NCBI GenBank assembly: GCA_029204225.1
Contig: CM055095.1
Coordinates: 76,185,431 to 76,249,430, forward strand
Length of the DNA: 64,000 nucleotides
Reading direction: 5' to 3'
From: Diphasiastrum complanatum
Taxonomy: Eukaryota; Streptophyta; Lycopodiopsida; Lycopodiales; Lycopodiaceae
The notes under the pieces were generated by a model. That model searched no databases and had not been told where the DNA came from. It saw nothing but the letters and a program-made list of their open reading frames with translations. This document shows, piece by piece, positions 1 through 10,079 of the stretch (position 1 is the first letter of the stretch; the number at the start of each line of letters is the position of its first letter). Position numbers and translations under genes: made by a program.

Positions 1-74
1 TTTTCATTGTTTATAGCAAAGGCAAAATTGATCTATTGATAGCCATGGAACAAGGGTTCTTGAATTGTGCAAGA

Positions 75-330
75 ATGTTTGGTGATTTGAAAGTGAAATA
101 CGAGGGATGATGGTCGAACCAATATGTTTCTGTGATTTGACATTCGCAAGAACACAATGAAGTGTTTTGTCCATATCTGGTCTATTTGAATTTGATAGTT
201 GGTTGTTGATTAAGTGGATGCAATTTGGAATTTATAAGAAGACAATAGTTTGTTGAGTTCTTGGAAAGGGGTGATATTACTTAATGCGTTTATATTAAAA
301 TTGCCTAGTATTATGGATGGAATATATGTT
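75..330 (-). pseudogene. Endonuclease (EEP) relic of a Helitron2/Helentron-type element
   Basis: The minus strand reads IILGNFNIN, then STTNYQ and IDQIW, and after a frame change ETYWFDHHPSYF. This is the C-terminal half of the exonuclease-endonuclease-phosphatase fold (family motifs GDFNIN, D-H-I-W and Y-W-S-D-H-x-P-I-Y), in the style fused to rolling-circle Helentron proteins. The first motif has Asp changed to Asn, a stop lies at 210-212, and at least one frameshift separates the last two motifs. The N-terminal half is missing because the fragment abuts a copia reverse transcriptase near 330. A non-LTR retrotransposon endonuclease is the main alternative; the spacing and wording of the motifs favour the Helentron type. 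A second, longer copy lies at about 36424-37072. Confidence 0.55.
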
Positions 331-1348
331 TTGAGAGAGTAAGAAGGAATTGAGCTTAGCATGCCAACTTCTTGGTGCTTGCTTAAGCCCATACAAGCTC
401 TTTTGTAGGAAACACACATGATTAGCCTCATCATGTGAAACATAGCCCTTGGGTTGCTCCATGTAGATTTCCTCTTCAAGATCACCATTCAAGAAAGCAT
501 TAGTAACATAATGCCCCTTCCTTCCACAAAAGAAGCTTTTTTGCTTTGACTTGTCCTTTGAGCTTGATGCATCCTCCTCTTGCCGCATGTCCCAACCATA
601 AAGAGTTGCAAGAGAGATCAGAGTTCGAATTGTTACCATCTTTGCCATGGGTGCAAAGGTCTCATCATAGTCAATACCATACTCTTGAGCATACCCTTTT
701 GCCACCAATCTTGCCTTGTACCTTTTGATTGATTCATCTTCTTTTGTCTTGATCTTGAAAATCCACTTACACCCAATTGCATTCTTGTCTTTTGGAAGTT
801 CCACCAACCTCCAAGTGTTGTTCTTGATGAGTGCTTGATGCGCATAATCCATGGCTTGGATCCATTCCTCCTTTTGAATTGCTTCACCTACACAAGTTGG
901 TTCATTAAAAGAAGTAAGAAAAGCAAAGTTAGAGTTCTCCACCACTTGCTTTCCTTTTTCATCATAGGTTAGCCTTAATGGCTTAGTCCTTTGCTTTTGA
1001 GTCCTCCTTGAAGGTTGCTTTAGAGTGGCATCTCCACCTTCATCCAAGACATTTTGCACATCATGATGATTAGTAGGCACATCAACATCATCATCAACAT
1101 TGACAACATTGGAAACATTATCTTCATGAAAGATGACATCCCTACTTATGACAACTTTATTCGTAGAAGGAATGTACACTTTGTAAGCCTTGCTTATTTC
1201 TCTATAGCCAACAAACACACCCTCTTTTTATGAAGGATCTTCTTTAATTCTATCATCAAGAGTGATGTTGACAAAACAAGTACAACCAAAGATCCTACAA
1301 TGCTTGACACTCGGCCTCCTACCATAGAGGACCTCAAAGAGAGTCTTA
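325..1348 (-). pseudogene. Copia-A, downstream part: integrase end and reverse transcriptase, chimeric
   Basis: This continues the copia polyprotein that is interrupted at 5408. In order it shows the integrase C-terminal segment (KTLFEVLYGRRPSVK), the GYREISKAYKVY and SRDVIFHE motifs of copia polyproteins, an acidic linker, and the reverse transcriptase start (CKWIFKIKTKEDESIKRYKA, then KGYAQEYGIDYDETFAP and LYGLKQAPRSWHAKLNSFL). Where copia enzymes have the motif A stretch (Q-M-D-V-K before the A-F-L-N-G run) this copy has about 28 other residues resembling a gag zinc knuckle (FFCGRKGHY), so the first catalytic Asp is gone. An in-frame stop lies near 1228. The YVDD box, RNase H and 3' LTR are absent; the fragment ends at the endonuclease relic. 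Confidence 0.85.
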
Positions 1349-1353
1349 CCATT
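1349..1353. repeat. Target-site duplication, left copy (CCATT)
   Basis: Five bases CCATT directly abut the LTR that starts at 1354 and recur at 5408-5412 beyond the other LTR. Removing the insertion and one copy restores a continuous copia integrase frame (LNG followed by KTLFEV), which makes this a true target duplication. Confidence 0.8.
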
Positions 1354-2158
1354 TATAGGGTCAAAGATCTCACGTTGTAGTAGCCCTCCCACCTGTCAAC
1401 AAGGGTTAGAACACTAGATAGGTGCCTAACTATGAATAGATGCTACTTTTAGATAGTTCTCTACTTTTCCTCTAACACTAACACTACACACCCCTAACTC
1501 TACTCTACTAAACTAACATTCATCATGATTTTGTGTGAAAGAGAAGAGAATAATAGAAGAAATAGAGAGAAGAGAGAAAGAGAGAGATAGAGTGAAGAGG
1601 GAGGTTAGTTCAAAAGCTCAAGATGCATGCTAATGGAGAAACCATAACAATTAAAACAATAACATAGAAATGGAAACAATTAGAAACACACAACAAAAAA
1701 ATTAGCATGAGTGCTTAGCAAATGACGATGCTTGGCTCTCCAATTTGTTAGAGTTTCTTCCTTCTCATTAAGCATGAAAAATAGAGTACATGAAGTGTCT
1801 TTTTATAAATGGGGAAGGCCCTTGCCCCAAAATACTATTGGATAATATGTATACTAATCCTATCCATTCATCTTGGACCCAACTTGATTCAAAGCTCTTA
1901 AAAAAGTACATTGGATTTCACATGATTCATGTGAGTCTCCATTTGGACCCAAATCCAAAATAATAGACTCCTAAGTTGAAAATGACTTTGGGTCTCAAGT
2001 TCTATTTTAATCACAAAAGGGCCCAACTCTATTATTCTATTTACAACTCAACTTGCGTGCTCATTGGGTCATGGGCTTATACGCGCAGGCCATGCCCTCA
2101 CAACATATTTTATGAGCTGGTATTATTTATTTACAATATGTCGGGAATACCCCGAACA
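1354..2158 (-). repeat. 3' LTR of nested gypsy element G1 (805 bp)
   Basis: On the minus strand the LTR begins TGTTCGGGGTATTCCC at 2158 and ends CCCTATA at 1354. It matches the LTR at 5035-5407 at both ends and the LTR at 21258-21952 across most of its length. It carries a GA-rich block (about 1535-1600). Near its 3' end (1373-1398) it has segments complementary to the 5' part and anticodon arm of tRNA-Asp. The end is TA rather than the canonical CA in both LTR copies. Confidence 0.8.
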
Positions 2159-2231
2159 GGACCCACGACCTGAAGTAGTGCCGGTCCCTCGGCACTCTGC
2201 CGGTTTAGTACAAAGTCTTCTTGCCCCACCT

Positions 2232-2507
2232 CTAGTGGATCAGGTAGCCAGTGACATCTTCCATAAAGTTTATTCGGTCTAGTTTTTTCAAGTCCTTGGG
2301 CGTGTGAAGGGACTTGTGGACTCTTGTTAGCCAGCTTTGGTCGACCCATGCTTGGAATCTGCTCGTCCAGGGATCGCCAAGGAATGCGGCTCGGTAGTAG
2401 ACTCGAGCTATTGGAAGCTGATCTTCCACTTTCTCTGAGGCTAACACCTTATTTAGATCAAAGAATATTGGGGGGAGAAAATTAGCCCACTTCGTTTCAA
2501 TTCTCAT
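2232..2507 (-). CDS. Unidentified ORF before the 3' LTR of gypsy G1
   Basis: A 91-codon open frame beginning MRIETKWANFLPPIFFDLNK lies between the gag remnant and the 3' LTR. It resembles no gag, protease, reverse transcriptase, RNase H or integrase motif I know. The pol region that should separate gag from the 3' LTR is missing, so this may be the sequence normally found downstream of integrase, or DNA acquired by the element. No transmembrane segment or signal peptide is evident. It could also be a chance ORF in the 3' untranslated region. Confidence 0.3.
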   Translation of the reverse strand: MRIETKWANFLPPIFFDLNKVLASEKVEDQLPIARVYYRAAFLGDPWTSRFQAWVDQSWLTRVHKSLHTPKDLKKLDRINFMEDVTGYLIH

Positions 2508-2659
2508 GAGATGCTCTAAGTCCCGGGCGTAAGTGGCTACCGCACGGACTATTGGGTCTGGACAGTTGAAATACTTATTAGAGAATTGGGTGAGAGCCCT
2601 TCAGGCATCTACATCCGTATCTCAACCGCATTTTGAAGGAATTCTCGGCCAATTATAGT

Positions 2660-3828
2660 TCTGGATGGTGATCTTGTCCAGAGAAGTGCCGCATTCTGTC
2701 CAGTTGGATCGTCGTGTGCATGGCAGGAAATGCGCGTTCACCCTTAGCTGTTGTGGGTATCGTGCGATGTTCCATTGCACAAATGGCAAAATCTATGGGT
2801 CAATCTCAGATTTTGCTTTAGGACATGGCACTCATTCGCTGTATGGTTTTGTGTGCATACTGAACACCATACATTTTCGCGTCGGGGATACTGTAGTTGG
2901 TTTTGTTCCGGTAGATTTGGCGTTGCTGCTACAGCTCCTTCTAAGGCTTTCAGTTCTGATCAAACTGCGCCGTAAGCTACTCCATCTGTTGCTTGTGTAA
3001 TTCTGTCATTTGTTCCATCAACAATTTTGTGGATAGAGTGGAAGCAATTGATGATGATGATGCTATCGATGGAGTAGGATTATGGGTGGATGGATATTCG
3101 TCTTATGATCGCTTATCCTCTTCCCTGATGACATCCTCCATAGCTTCTTGCAGAGTAGCGTACTGCTCCCGTCGTTTCAGTTCTCTCTTGATGCTACGTG
3201 GTAGTCCTGCTAGGAGCCACATGATTGGGAGCTAGGGCTGCACTACACTCGGATCGTAGATGTTTGACCTGTTCAATATAGTCCCTGACCCTTTCTCTTT
3301 TTCCCATCTTGACCTTAATGAGCAGGAGAAATGGGTCTTCTAGGAACTTCCTTGGTTTAAAGCGCGTGATGAGAGCCGCTTTAACCGCTTCCCAGGTGGA
3401 TTTTTTTTCCTCTGACAGATTAAAAAACCAATCTTGAGCCACCGCTACTAGTGACATGGAGAACAACATCAACTTCACTGCAAGTGTCCCGATCATCGTA
3501 GATTTCACAAGCTTGCTCGTAGATATAGAGGAAGCGGATGGGATCTGATGATCCGTCATATATTGGTATCTAAGGTGCCCTCCGGACTGCTTGCAAGGGA
3601 GCGATATGTACGGGTTGACCCATTATATCCATTGGCACTGGTTTCGGTTCTGCCTCTTGTTGCGCAGCTACTAATCTGGAAAGGTGTGGTGCTTGATTCG
3701 TTGTCCTTCTTGCTACTGATCGTCCGGATCTTAGATTCATCCGATGGTGGGGTCCAAGATAGTTGGATCTTGCTTGTACAATGAGATGCACTCTGGATCT
3801 TAAGAATCTGATCAATTTGATTGGCCAA
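2660..3828 (-). pseudogene. Gypsy G1 gag remnant with zinc knuckles
   Basis: The order on the minus strand is a Gln/Pro-rich N-terminus (EAEPKPVPMDIMGQPVHIAP), a gag core (IPIYDGSSDPIRFLYIYEQ, then DWFFNLSEEKKSTWEAVKAA and RFKPRKFLEDPFLLLIKVKM, the retrotransposon gag domain), and near 2866-2740 two zinc-knuckle-like motifs: CSVCTQNHTANEC with three rather than four residues before His, and CHLCNGTSHDTHN, whose last Cys is replaced. The frame shifts around 3560-3580 and again before the knuckles. Gag would form the virus-like particle and bind genomic RNA; this copy cannot be translated as one protein. The 5' LTR, primer site and leader lie upstream in the expected order. Confidence 0.75.
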
Positions 3829-5020
3829 AAGTGAAAATCAGGCCCCTTACAATGGTTTTTTCTTGAGAACTTTTTACTCCTTGAACTGATTGACCTGAGA
3901 TTTTGATAGTAGTTGGATCTGGTGCAGATCTTTCCATTGATCTTGTCTATGAGGATTGGCTATGCGAGGGTTATTTAGTTGTTATGCAGACAAAAAATCT
4001 TGATATCTCTCAGATCATTGGGAAGTAACTCTCGCAAGGATCATAGGAGCTGAATCTGGCCTGGATCTGACTCTAAAAATCTCTGCGAGAGTTAAGTCTC
4101 GCAAAAAGTAAAAATTCCACTGTTTGCGAGGGTTGAAAACCACTGATTTTATTTGATCTTCACCAATACCTAGTACTAACTCTCGCAGGCTTATTCACTA
4201 ATGGAAATTGATATTCTTGATTGATTGAAATAGTTTGCGAGAGTTCTCTCTGGAAGATTCGCTGGATCTTCAATTTCTAGTGATTTTGGAGCACTTAAAC
4301 CCAATTTTTTGCTCACTGGAATCAAACCAACTCTTGCAGACTCTTCTGTGTCCTGGTCTCACTGAGATGGAACTTCAAAATTCTCTGCGAGGGTTCTTGC
4401 CCACTAAAATTGAAAATTTTAGTGTCTGCAAGAGTTCTTTGGTATTCTCCCGTCTTTTTTCTACTAAGAATTCTCGCACAGGCACTTAGATAGTGAAGTA
4501 GCTCTCGTAAGTTTCTTTGTGTCCTAGTCTCACTGAGATGGAACTTCAGAGGGCTCTACAAGAGTTCTGGTGAAGATTTGCATTTTTTTGGATTTTTACA
4601 AGGGTTTTTTGAATTTTTATGATTTTTTCTCTGATTTTTGTAATCTGCTTGAAATTAACTCTCGCAGGCTTCTATGTAGGTCTGGGACAATACCTTGGAG
4701 CTGTTGCCAGTTATGCAAGGGTTATCTCTCACTAGTTTTGGAGAAAACAAACTCTGATGAAAGTTTTAGCTTTTTTTCCCTCCAAAATGTAGACTGGTGC
4801 ATTTTTTGGATTTTCTCAGGTTTTGGTTTGGATGTCAAGCCCTTAGAGACTGTTTAAGGGATCCTCTACCCTCTCACACCTCCTCCGCTAGCTGTGAACA
4901 GTCCAAACACAGAAAAATACAGAAAATTAACTCTAAACACCCAAAAATCTCCCTAAAACCCCTCCAAAAAACAAGAAATAGCTAAAATGCAACTATACTA
5001 GTTAGTGAAAACCTATCCTC
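3829..5020 (-). other. Leader of gypsy G1 with clustered CTCGCA/TGCGAG motifs
   Basis: About 1.2 kb between primer site and gag contains no coding frame that I recognise. It holds about fourteen copies of a short motif around CTCTCGCA or its complement TGCGAGAG, in both orientations, for example near 3965, 4031, 4083, 4100, 4123, 4184, 4230, 4332, 4385, 4428, 4470, 4504, 4556 and 4660. The longer form ACTCTCGCAGGCTT occurs at both 4184 and 4660. Confidence 0.6.
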
Positions 5021-5033
5021 GACAACGGCGCCA
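5021..5033 (-). promoter_or_regulatory. Primer-binding site of gypsy G1, tRNA-Asp type
   Basis: The minus strand reads TGGCGCCGTTGTC, one base after the LTR end. It is complementary to the 3' end of plant tRNA-Asp (CAACGGCGCCA). This is the usual primer site of many plant Tat/Athila-like gypsy elements, and it fixes the element's orientation. Confidence 0.85.
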
Positions 5034-5034
5034 C

Positions 5035-5407
5035 TATAGGTTTGAAGATCTCGCGTCATAGTAGCCCTCCCGCCTGTCAACAAGGGTTAGAACACTGTAT
5101 AGGTGCCTATCCATTCATCTTGGACCCAACTTGATCCAAAGGTCTTAAAAAAGTACATTGGATTTCACATGATTAGTGTGAGTCTCCATTTGGACGCAAC
5201 TCTAAATAATAGAGTTCTAAGCTTAAAATGACTTTGGACCTCAAGTTTTATTTTGATTACAAAGGGGCCCAAGTCTATTATTCTATTTACAACTCAACTT
5301 GCGTGCTCATTTGGTCATGGGCTCATACGCACAAATTGCCATGCCCTCGCAACATATTTTATTATCTGGTATTATTTGTTTACAAAATGTCGGGAATACC
5401 CCCAACA
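5035..5407 (-). repeat. 5' LTR of gypsy G1, internally deleted (373 bp)
   Basis: The LTR begins TGTTGGGGGTATTCCC at 5407 and ends CCTATA at 5035. Compared with the partner LTR at 1354-2158 it lacks about 430 bp, with the join at GTGCCT followed by ATCCATTC near 5103. The segment at 5053-5079 is complementary to tRNA-Asp anticodon-arm sequence. Confidence 0.8.
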
Positions 5408-5412
5408 CCATT
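5408..5412. repeat. Target-site duplication, right copy (CCATT)
   Basis: This is the partner of the CCATT at 1349-1353 and directly abuts the TGTTGG end of the 5' LTR of gypsy G1. Confidence 0.8.
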
Positions 5413-7359
5413 CAAAGAAGCACTTGTCCTCTTGTTACAAAGATAGTTAGCACATGTTAAAACTTCTCCCCAATAGGACTTAGCAAGATTAGCATGTAGT
5501 CTCATTGCCTTGGCACTTTCACAAAGGGTTCTATTCTTCCTTTATGCCACTCCATTTTGTTGTGGAGTCCTAGGACTAGAGTACTCCCTCTTAATCCCAT
5601 GTGCTATGCAAAAATCTTTGAACTTATTTGAAGTGTATTCCCCTCCATTATTTGATCTCAAGCATTTGATCTTTGTATTGAATTGATTTTCCACTTCATT
5701 CCTAAACTTGACAAATGCAGCAAACTTCATCCTTGGTTTTAAGAAGAGAGACCCAAGTATACCTACTAAAGTCATCAATAAAAGTTGCATACATTTTTGC
5801 CCCACCATTGCTAGTTGTACTAAAAGAATGAAGATCCGAATGCACAAGTTGAAAAGCTTCTTTAGATCTAGAAGTAGATCTAGAATAAGCAAGTCTATGA
5901 GATTTGGACAAGGCACAATGTTCACAAAATGTATTATTTGCAACAAGACTTTTAGGAAGACCAAGAACATGCTCTTTTTTTGCCGTTACCTCCAAAGATT
6001 TGAAGTTGGGATGGCCCAACCTCTTATGCCAAACTTCTTGGTTTGTCAATTGTTCCCTAGCCATACTTCTTTCATTCTTAGAGATCACACATGGATCAAG
6101 TTTGAAAAGTTTACTATGCCTTCTTCCTTTAGCAATCAAGGATCCACACTCACTTACCAAACAAGCATCTCCAGTGAACTCAACATCAAGCCCCTTGTCA
6201 ATCATTTGACTAACACTAAGCAGGTTCTTAGTGATTGAAGGAATGTACAATACATTTTCAAGATTAGCTTTCCTATTTGCTGAAAGAGAAATAGGAATTG
6301 TGCCTATGCCTTTGATGTCACATTGATCATCATTTGCAGTATAGATGATGTTGCTCTCTCCCTCGTAAGACAATAAGGATAAAAGTATTCCTTATGTCTT
6401 GTCATGTGAGATGAGGCTCCACTATCAATCCACCAAGGATCATTCCCATCTATATGTGCAAGCAAACTTGAAGTCATAACAAGAGATTCAGAAATGCTAT
6501 CATCTTCATCATATATTGCTAGATTTCCTTGTCTCTCACCTTGCTCTCTTTTCTTCTTATGACATTCATTAGCAAAATGACCTTTTATGCCACAATAAAA
6601 GCACTTGAACTTTCAATTATCTTCCTTTCTAAATGAAGTAGAAGAGGAGGAGGAAGAGTGATTATCATGATCCGAGTTACCACCTTTGGACCATTTTCCT
6701 TTGCCTTTACTTTTGCCTTTGACTTTGCCTTTTGTGAAGAAAGCCTCTTCACCTCCACCTTGCAAGGATGCACCATCAAGCTTTGATTGCAACCTATGTT
6801 CTTCAGCCAATAATATTTCTTGCAAGTCAACCACACTTGGCAAGACTCTTTTAATGGCAAAACTTTGCACAAGGTTAGCATGTTTATCTAGCAAACCATT
6901 CAACATAACCTGGACTATTTCACCATCTTTTATGCTTTCATCAATGCATGTTATATCATCACTTAAGGACTTGACTCTCAAGACAAATGCATGAGCACTT
7001 TCTCCCTCTCTTTGTCTACTAGAAAATATTTTTCTCCTTAGGGTCAGTACCCTAGATGTGGACTTTGATTCAAAGAGTTTCTTCAAGGCATTCCATGCCT
7101 CACTTGCACTTTGACACTTACCAACTTCCTTGAAAAGTTCATTGGTAACATTCATTTTAATGATATGAAGAGCCTTTTTAGCCTTCTTATCAAATCTTTG
7201 TTGCTCTTGAGCTATGGGTGGTCTCTCTTCAGTTTCTGCAACTATGTCCATGATTTCATTCAACTCAAGTGAGGATTCCATCCTCACTTTCCAGGTAGAG
7301 TAGTTTGACGAACTCAACCTATCATTAGTGCCTAACATGATCCCACCATTGGAAGCCAT
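5408..7359 (-). pseudogene. Copia-A, upstream part: gag, protease, integrase
   Basis: Gag starts at the ATG at 7357-7359 (MASNGGIMLG) and runs to a stop near 6613. It is a UBN2-type copia gag (NYSTWKVRMESSLEL, then RVLTLRRKIF) with a Lys/Gly-rich tail. The zinc knuckle CFYCGIKGHFANEC (about 6600-6555) is complete but lies past that stop. The protease motif WWIDSGASSHMT follows, then a frameshift near 6370, the pre-integrase motif WHKRLGHPNF with CEHCALSKSH, and the integrase core. The first catalytic Asp is present (TFIDDFSR), the second is Asn (RSNNGGEY), and the Glu codon after NGVA is a stop. The frame then continues to LNG, where gypsy G1 interrupts it; the rest resumes at 1348. Confidence 0.85.
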
Positions 7360-7383
7360 GATATAATGATTCTTCAACTTTTA

Positions 7384-7402
7384 GGCTTTGTTCTAATGCA
7401 TC
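7384..7402 (-). promoter_or_regulatory. Degenerate copia primer site, Copia-A
   Basis: The minus strand reads ATGCATTAGAACAAAGCC 25 bases before the gag start. It resembles the tRNA-Met primer site TGGTATCAGAGC with several changes. Its position fits a primer site, but the match alone is weak. Confidence 0.35.
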
Positions 7403-9190
7403 TGTCACTCACTTTTCTCTCAAAAAATGATGGATACGGAGATCTCAGAAGATCTAGAACCCTAAAACACTTCTATCTTGAACCTGGCTGGTTTCCAAGC
7501 ATAGAAAGGAAGATTGAAACACATGCAACACTTTGACATACTAAGAATGGATTACAAGCTCAAACCAACCTGAACACACTCTTGCTTAAGCTCTCAAACT
7601 TTCTAGCAAGTGACCAAATCAAGTTATGATGTGAAGAGTTACTTGCATTCTTAGAAACATACACAAGACTAGGCTGTCAAGAATACCTAGAATTGAACAA
7701 ACTTGATCAACACACGAAGATATTGATTCAGCCTATAAAACCACATGTAAACCACACTACTAAAAGTTTAAAAACTCCAGCAAATGATAAATACAAGCTT
7801 TAGAGGTGAATGAAAGAGCACACTTAGTGAATCACAAGACTAGCTTCACTAGCTTGTCAAATCTTGGTGTTTCGATGTAGATCTAAGATCACTTAACATG
7901 AGAATGTTCCTCAACTTGTTAAGAACCTGGAAACACATTTGCATAATGGTTAACCTTCCAACAAATGTTCCAATCAAATTACATAAGGAGAGTTACTTAC
8001 ATGCTCAACAAAGCACACCAAAATATATGCAAAAGATTGTTGACAATCTGTTCACCCAAAAGAGGATCTTTCATCCAAGTGGGACCTTTGCTCGGCCTTT
8101 TGGAGAATTACAAAATCACTCAAAGAGTATTTGTTATCCACTTAAGGAGAGCAAGCTTTTTTTTGAATTTTTGAATCAAACAAGCAAGATATGAGTCAAA
8201 CAAAATGTGTCCAACCAGGTTGGGTGCCCTACCCACCTTGATTCAAAAGTCTATAACTTTTGATCCAATTGATGTGAAATCAATTGCACTAGAAATTACA
8301 CTTCACTAGCTTTCCAACAAGCTATCAAGCACTCAATTTGGATCTACCTTGGACAAACGCCAACCATTCAAATTTTGGTGATCTCACACGTGCCTGAGTA
8401 GTACAGTCCGTATAGTACCTAGCAGGGATCAATCCAATAATTTGACTTTCTTCCAAACTCCATTGACCAACTTCAAGATAGAGTATAATTGCCTTTGCAA
8501 GGCAAGGCCAACAAACTGAAAATACTTTGAGAGTTCCAACTAAGTTTGTAATAACTAGATATGCACTCTCTCTTTCAAACAAAAAAGAATTCCATTCTTT
8601 TTAAAGTAAATGCAAATTATACATCAAAAGAAATTTCTTTCTTTCTTTACAACAAAAGAAAGCAAGCAAACTATACAAGAAAATAGTGATATAAATGCCC
8701 CCGATAGAGGATAGATAGCTTTAGATTGTCCAATCCATAGATCTGTACAACAACATCAAACTGTTAAGAAGAGCAATTTGTAAACAATGGAGGCTATTTC
8801 AGATCGGGTGCAGTCTGGTCTGCCAAATAGCATTATTCAGCCTATTTTTGCATACAAAGTGGGTGATCAAAATTTTTAAAAACCTGGCTACAGCTTGTTA
8901 CAAAGCTAGGTTCAATTGGCAACAAACAAAGCACCTACGCTCGAGGGTGTGCATCCCCTCAAAGACAAGTTAACTACCTGATTACAACATTGAAGAATGT
9001 GGAGTGCAACAGAACAATCCTAGCAATGTGTCGACTGTAAACAAGTGTGAAGGAGGCTACAAACAACTAGCTAAGAAATGCGATGCAGCCCAATATCTCT
9101 TGGAAGAGGTGCGATTCAGCTCTTCGAATCAAAACACTATGCAAAAAAACAATTTCCACCTCAAAATGACCTAAAGAAAGTGCACTGATG
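7403..9190. other. Presumed 5' LTR and flank of Copia-A; no gene seen
   Basis: Copia-A's 5' LTR should start just above 7402 on the minus strand. I cannot define its outer end because the partner LTR is missing. Two loosely similar blocks (about 7615-7660 and 7960-8005, both containing GAGTTACTT) may be internal repeats. The minus-strand ORF at 8325-8582 resembles nothing I know. Confidence 0.3.
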
Positions 9191-9192
9191 GC

Positions 9193-9822
9193 TCAATATC
9201 TAAGAGGTGGTTGCAAACAGCCCAAAAAATGTGCATTAAAGGCCAAAAATTGTTCGAGGAAATGTGCTCTAACTTCCAAGGGCACAAGCAAACACTCTTG
9301 CAGTTGCCTTCCTCCAAGGGAATGCTTCATGAGTAGATTCGTCCCATTTGAACTGGTTTTGGCTTGCTTTCTAGTTGTTTCTAAAGCAGTACAAAGAGCA
9401 AACTGCAAAAGGGTTCTGTAACCCTTGGTTATGTGGGAGAATTCTTGCAATTCACTACTAAAATTTTGTTTTCTGATTTGCGCTCTCAAGAACTGTCACG
9501 ACTGCTAGAATTCCATCTTGCCATGTCCTACTGCTGCTTAGATTTTTAGAAGGTTTCCCTTATCATGGAACGCTCTCTAACTTATGCCAAACTTATGTTG
9601 CACGTCGGCTTCTGCTCCGGTTGTCGTCTTAAACTAAGCCAGCTGAGACATCGATGCTACCAAATCTTTCAAAAATGTTTCCAAGGATCTTCGAGCAAAG
9701 AACCCAATGGATAATGCTGCTACAACTATGAATGCATGATGCAATAGGTCGCATGCAAAAGAAGCCAAGAATGAGTTGTAATCGATCAGTATGCTATTGA
9801 GCCAGGATGTAGAAAGGCTCAT
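9193..9822 (-). other. Two unidentified minus-strand ORFs
   Basis: The frames at 9193-9489 (98 codons) and 9634-9822 (62 codons) have no recognisable motif. The second contains a hydrophobic stretch (HAFIVVAALSIGFFAR) that could span a membrane. Neither has support beyond being open. Confidence 0.15.
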
Positions 9823-9939
9823 TAATCAACCTTCCATTCATACAGCCAATGCTCAAGGAGGTCACTCCTCAATTAAGAATTCATGTTGATTGATGATCTG
9901 CCAGTGCTGAATTCCAACAACTAGAAATTGTAGAGTTTT

Positions 9940-10029
9940 TTGAAATTCACCCATGGAAGCAACTGCCTCTCCCCAAAATTCTTTAGGCAGAGAAGCTTCC
10001 AGACTAATGGCTTTTGCAACATGCCTTCC
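9940..10029 (-). pseudogene. Small copia integrase remnant
   Basis: A short minus-strand stretch reads AKAISLEASLPKEFWGEAVA. It matches the copia integrase segment that follows the catalytic Glu (A-R-A-L..A.LP..FWGEAV). The surrounding frame shows no other copia motif, so this is a remnant of about 30 codons at most. Confidence 0.45.
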
Positions 10030-10079
10030 GAAAAAAGTAAACCTTAGGATTTTTTTTGTTACCACAAACATTCGCAAAT

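Noticed and set aside
2665-3000. Plus-strand ORF of 111 codons, and a similar one at 21063-21284.
   Set aside because: Both are antisense shadows of the gypsy gag zinc-knuckle region.
5708-6238. Plus-strand ORF of 176 codons.
   Set aside because: Antisense to the Copia-A pre-integrase and integrase region, which has strong motif support on the minus strand.
9188-9421. Cys-rich small protein (five Cys and several Lys in its first 40 residues) on the plus strand.
   Set aside because: No signal peptide, no known Cys spacing, and an equally open antisense frame; not enough to call a secreted peptide gene.
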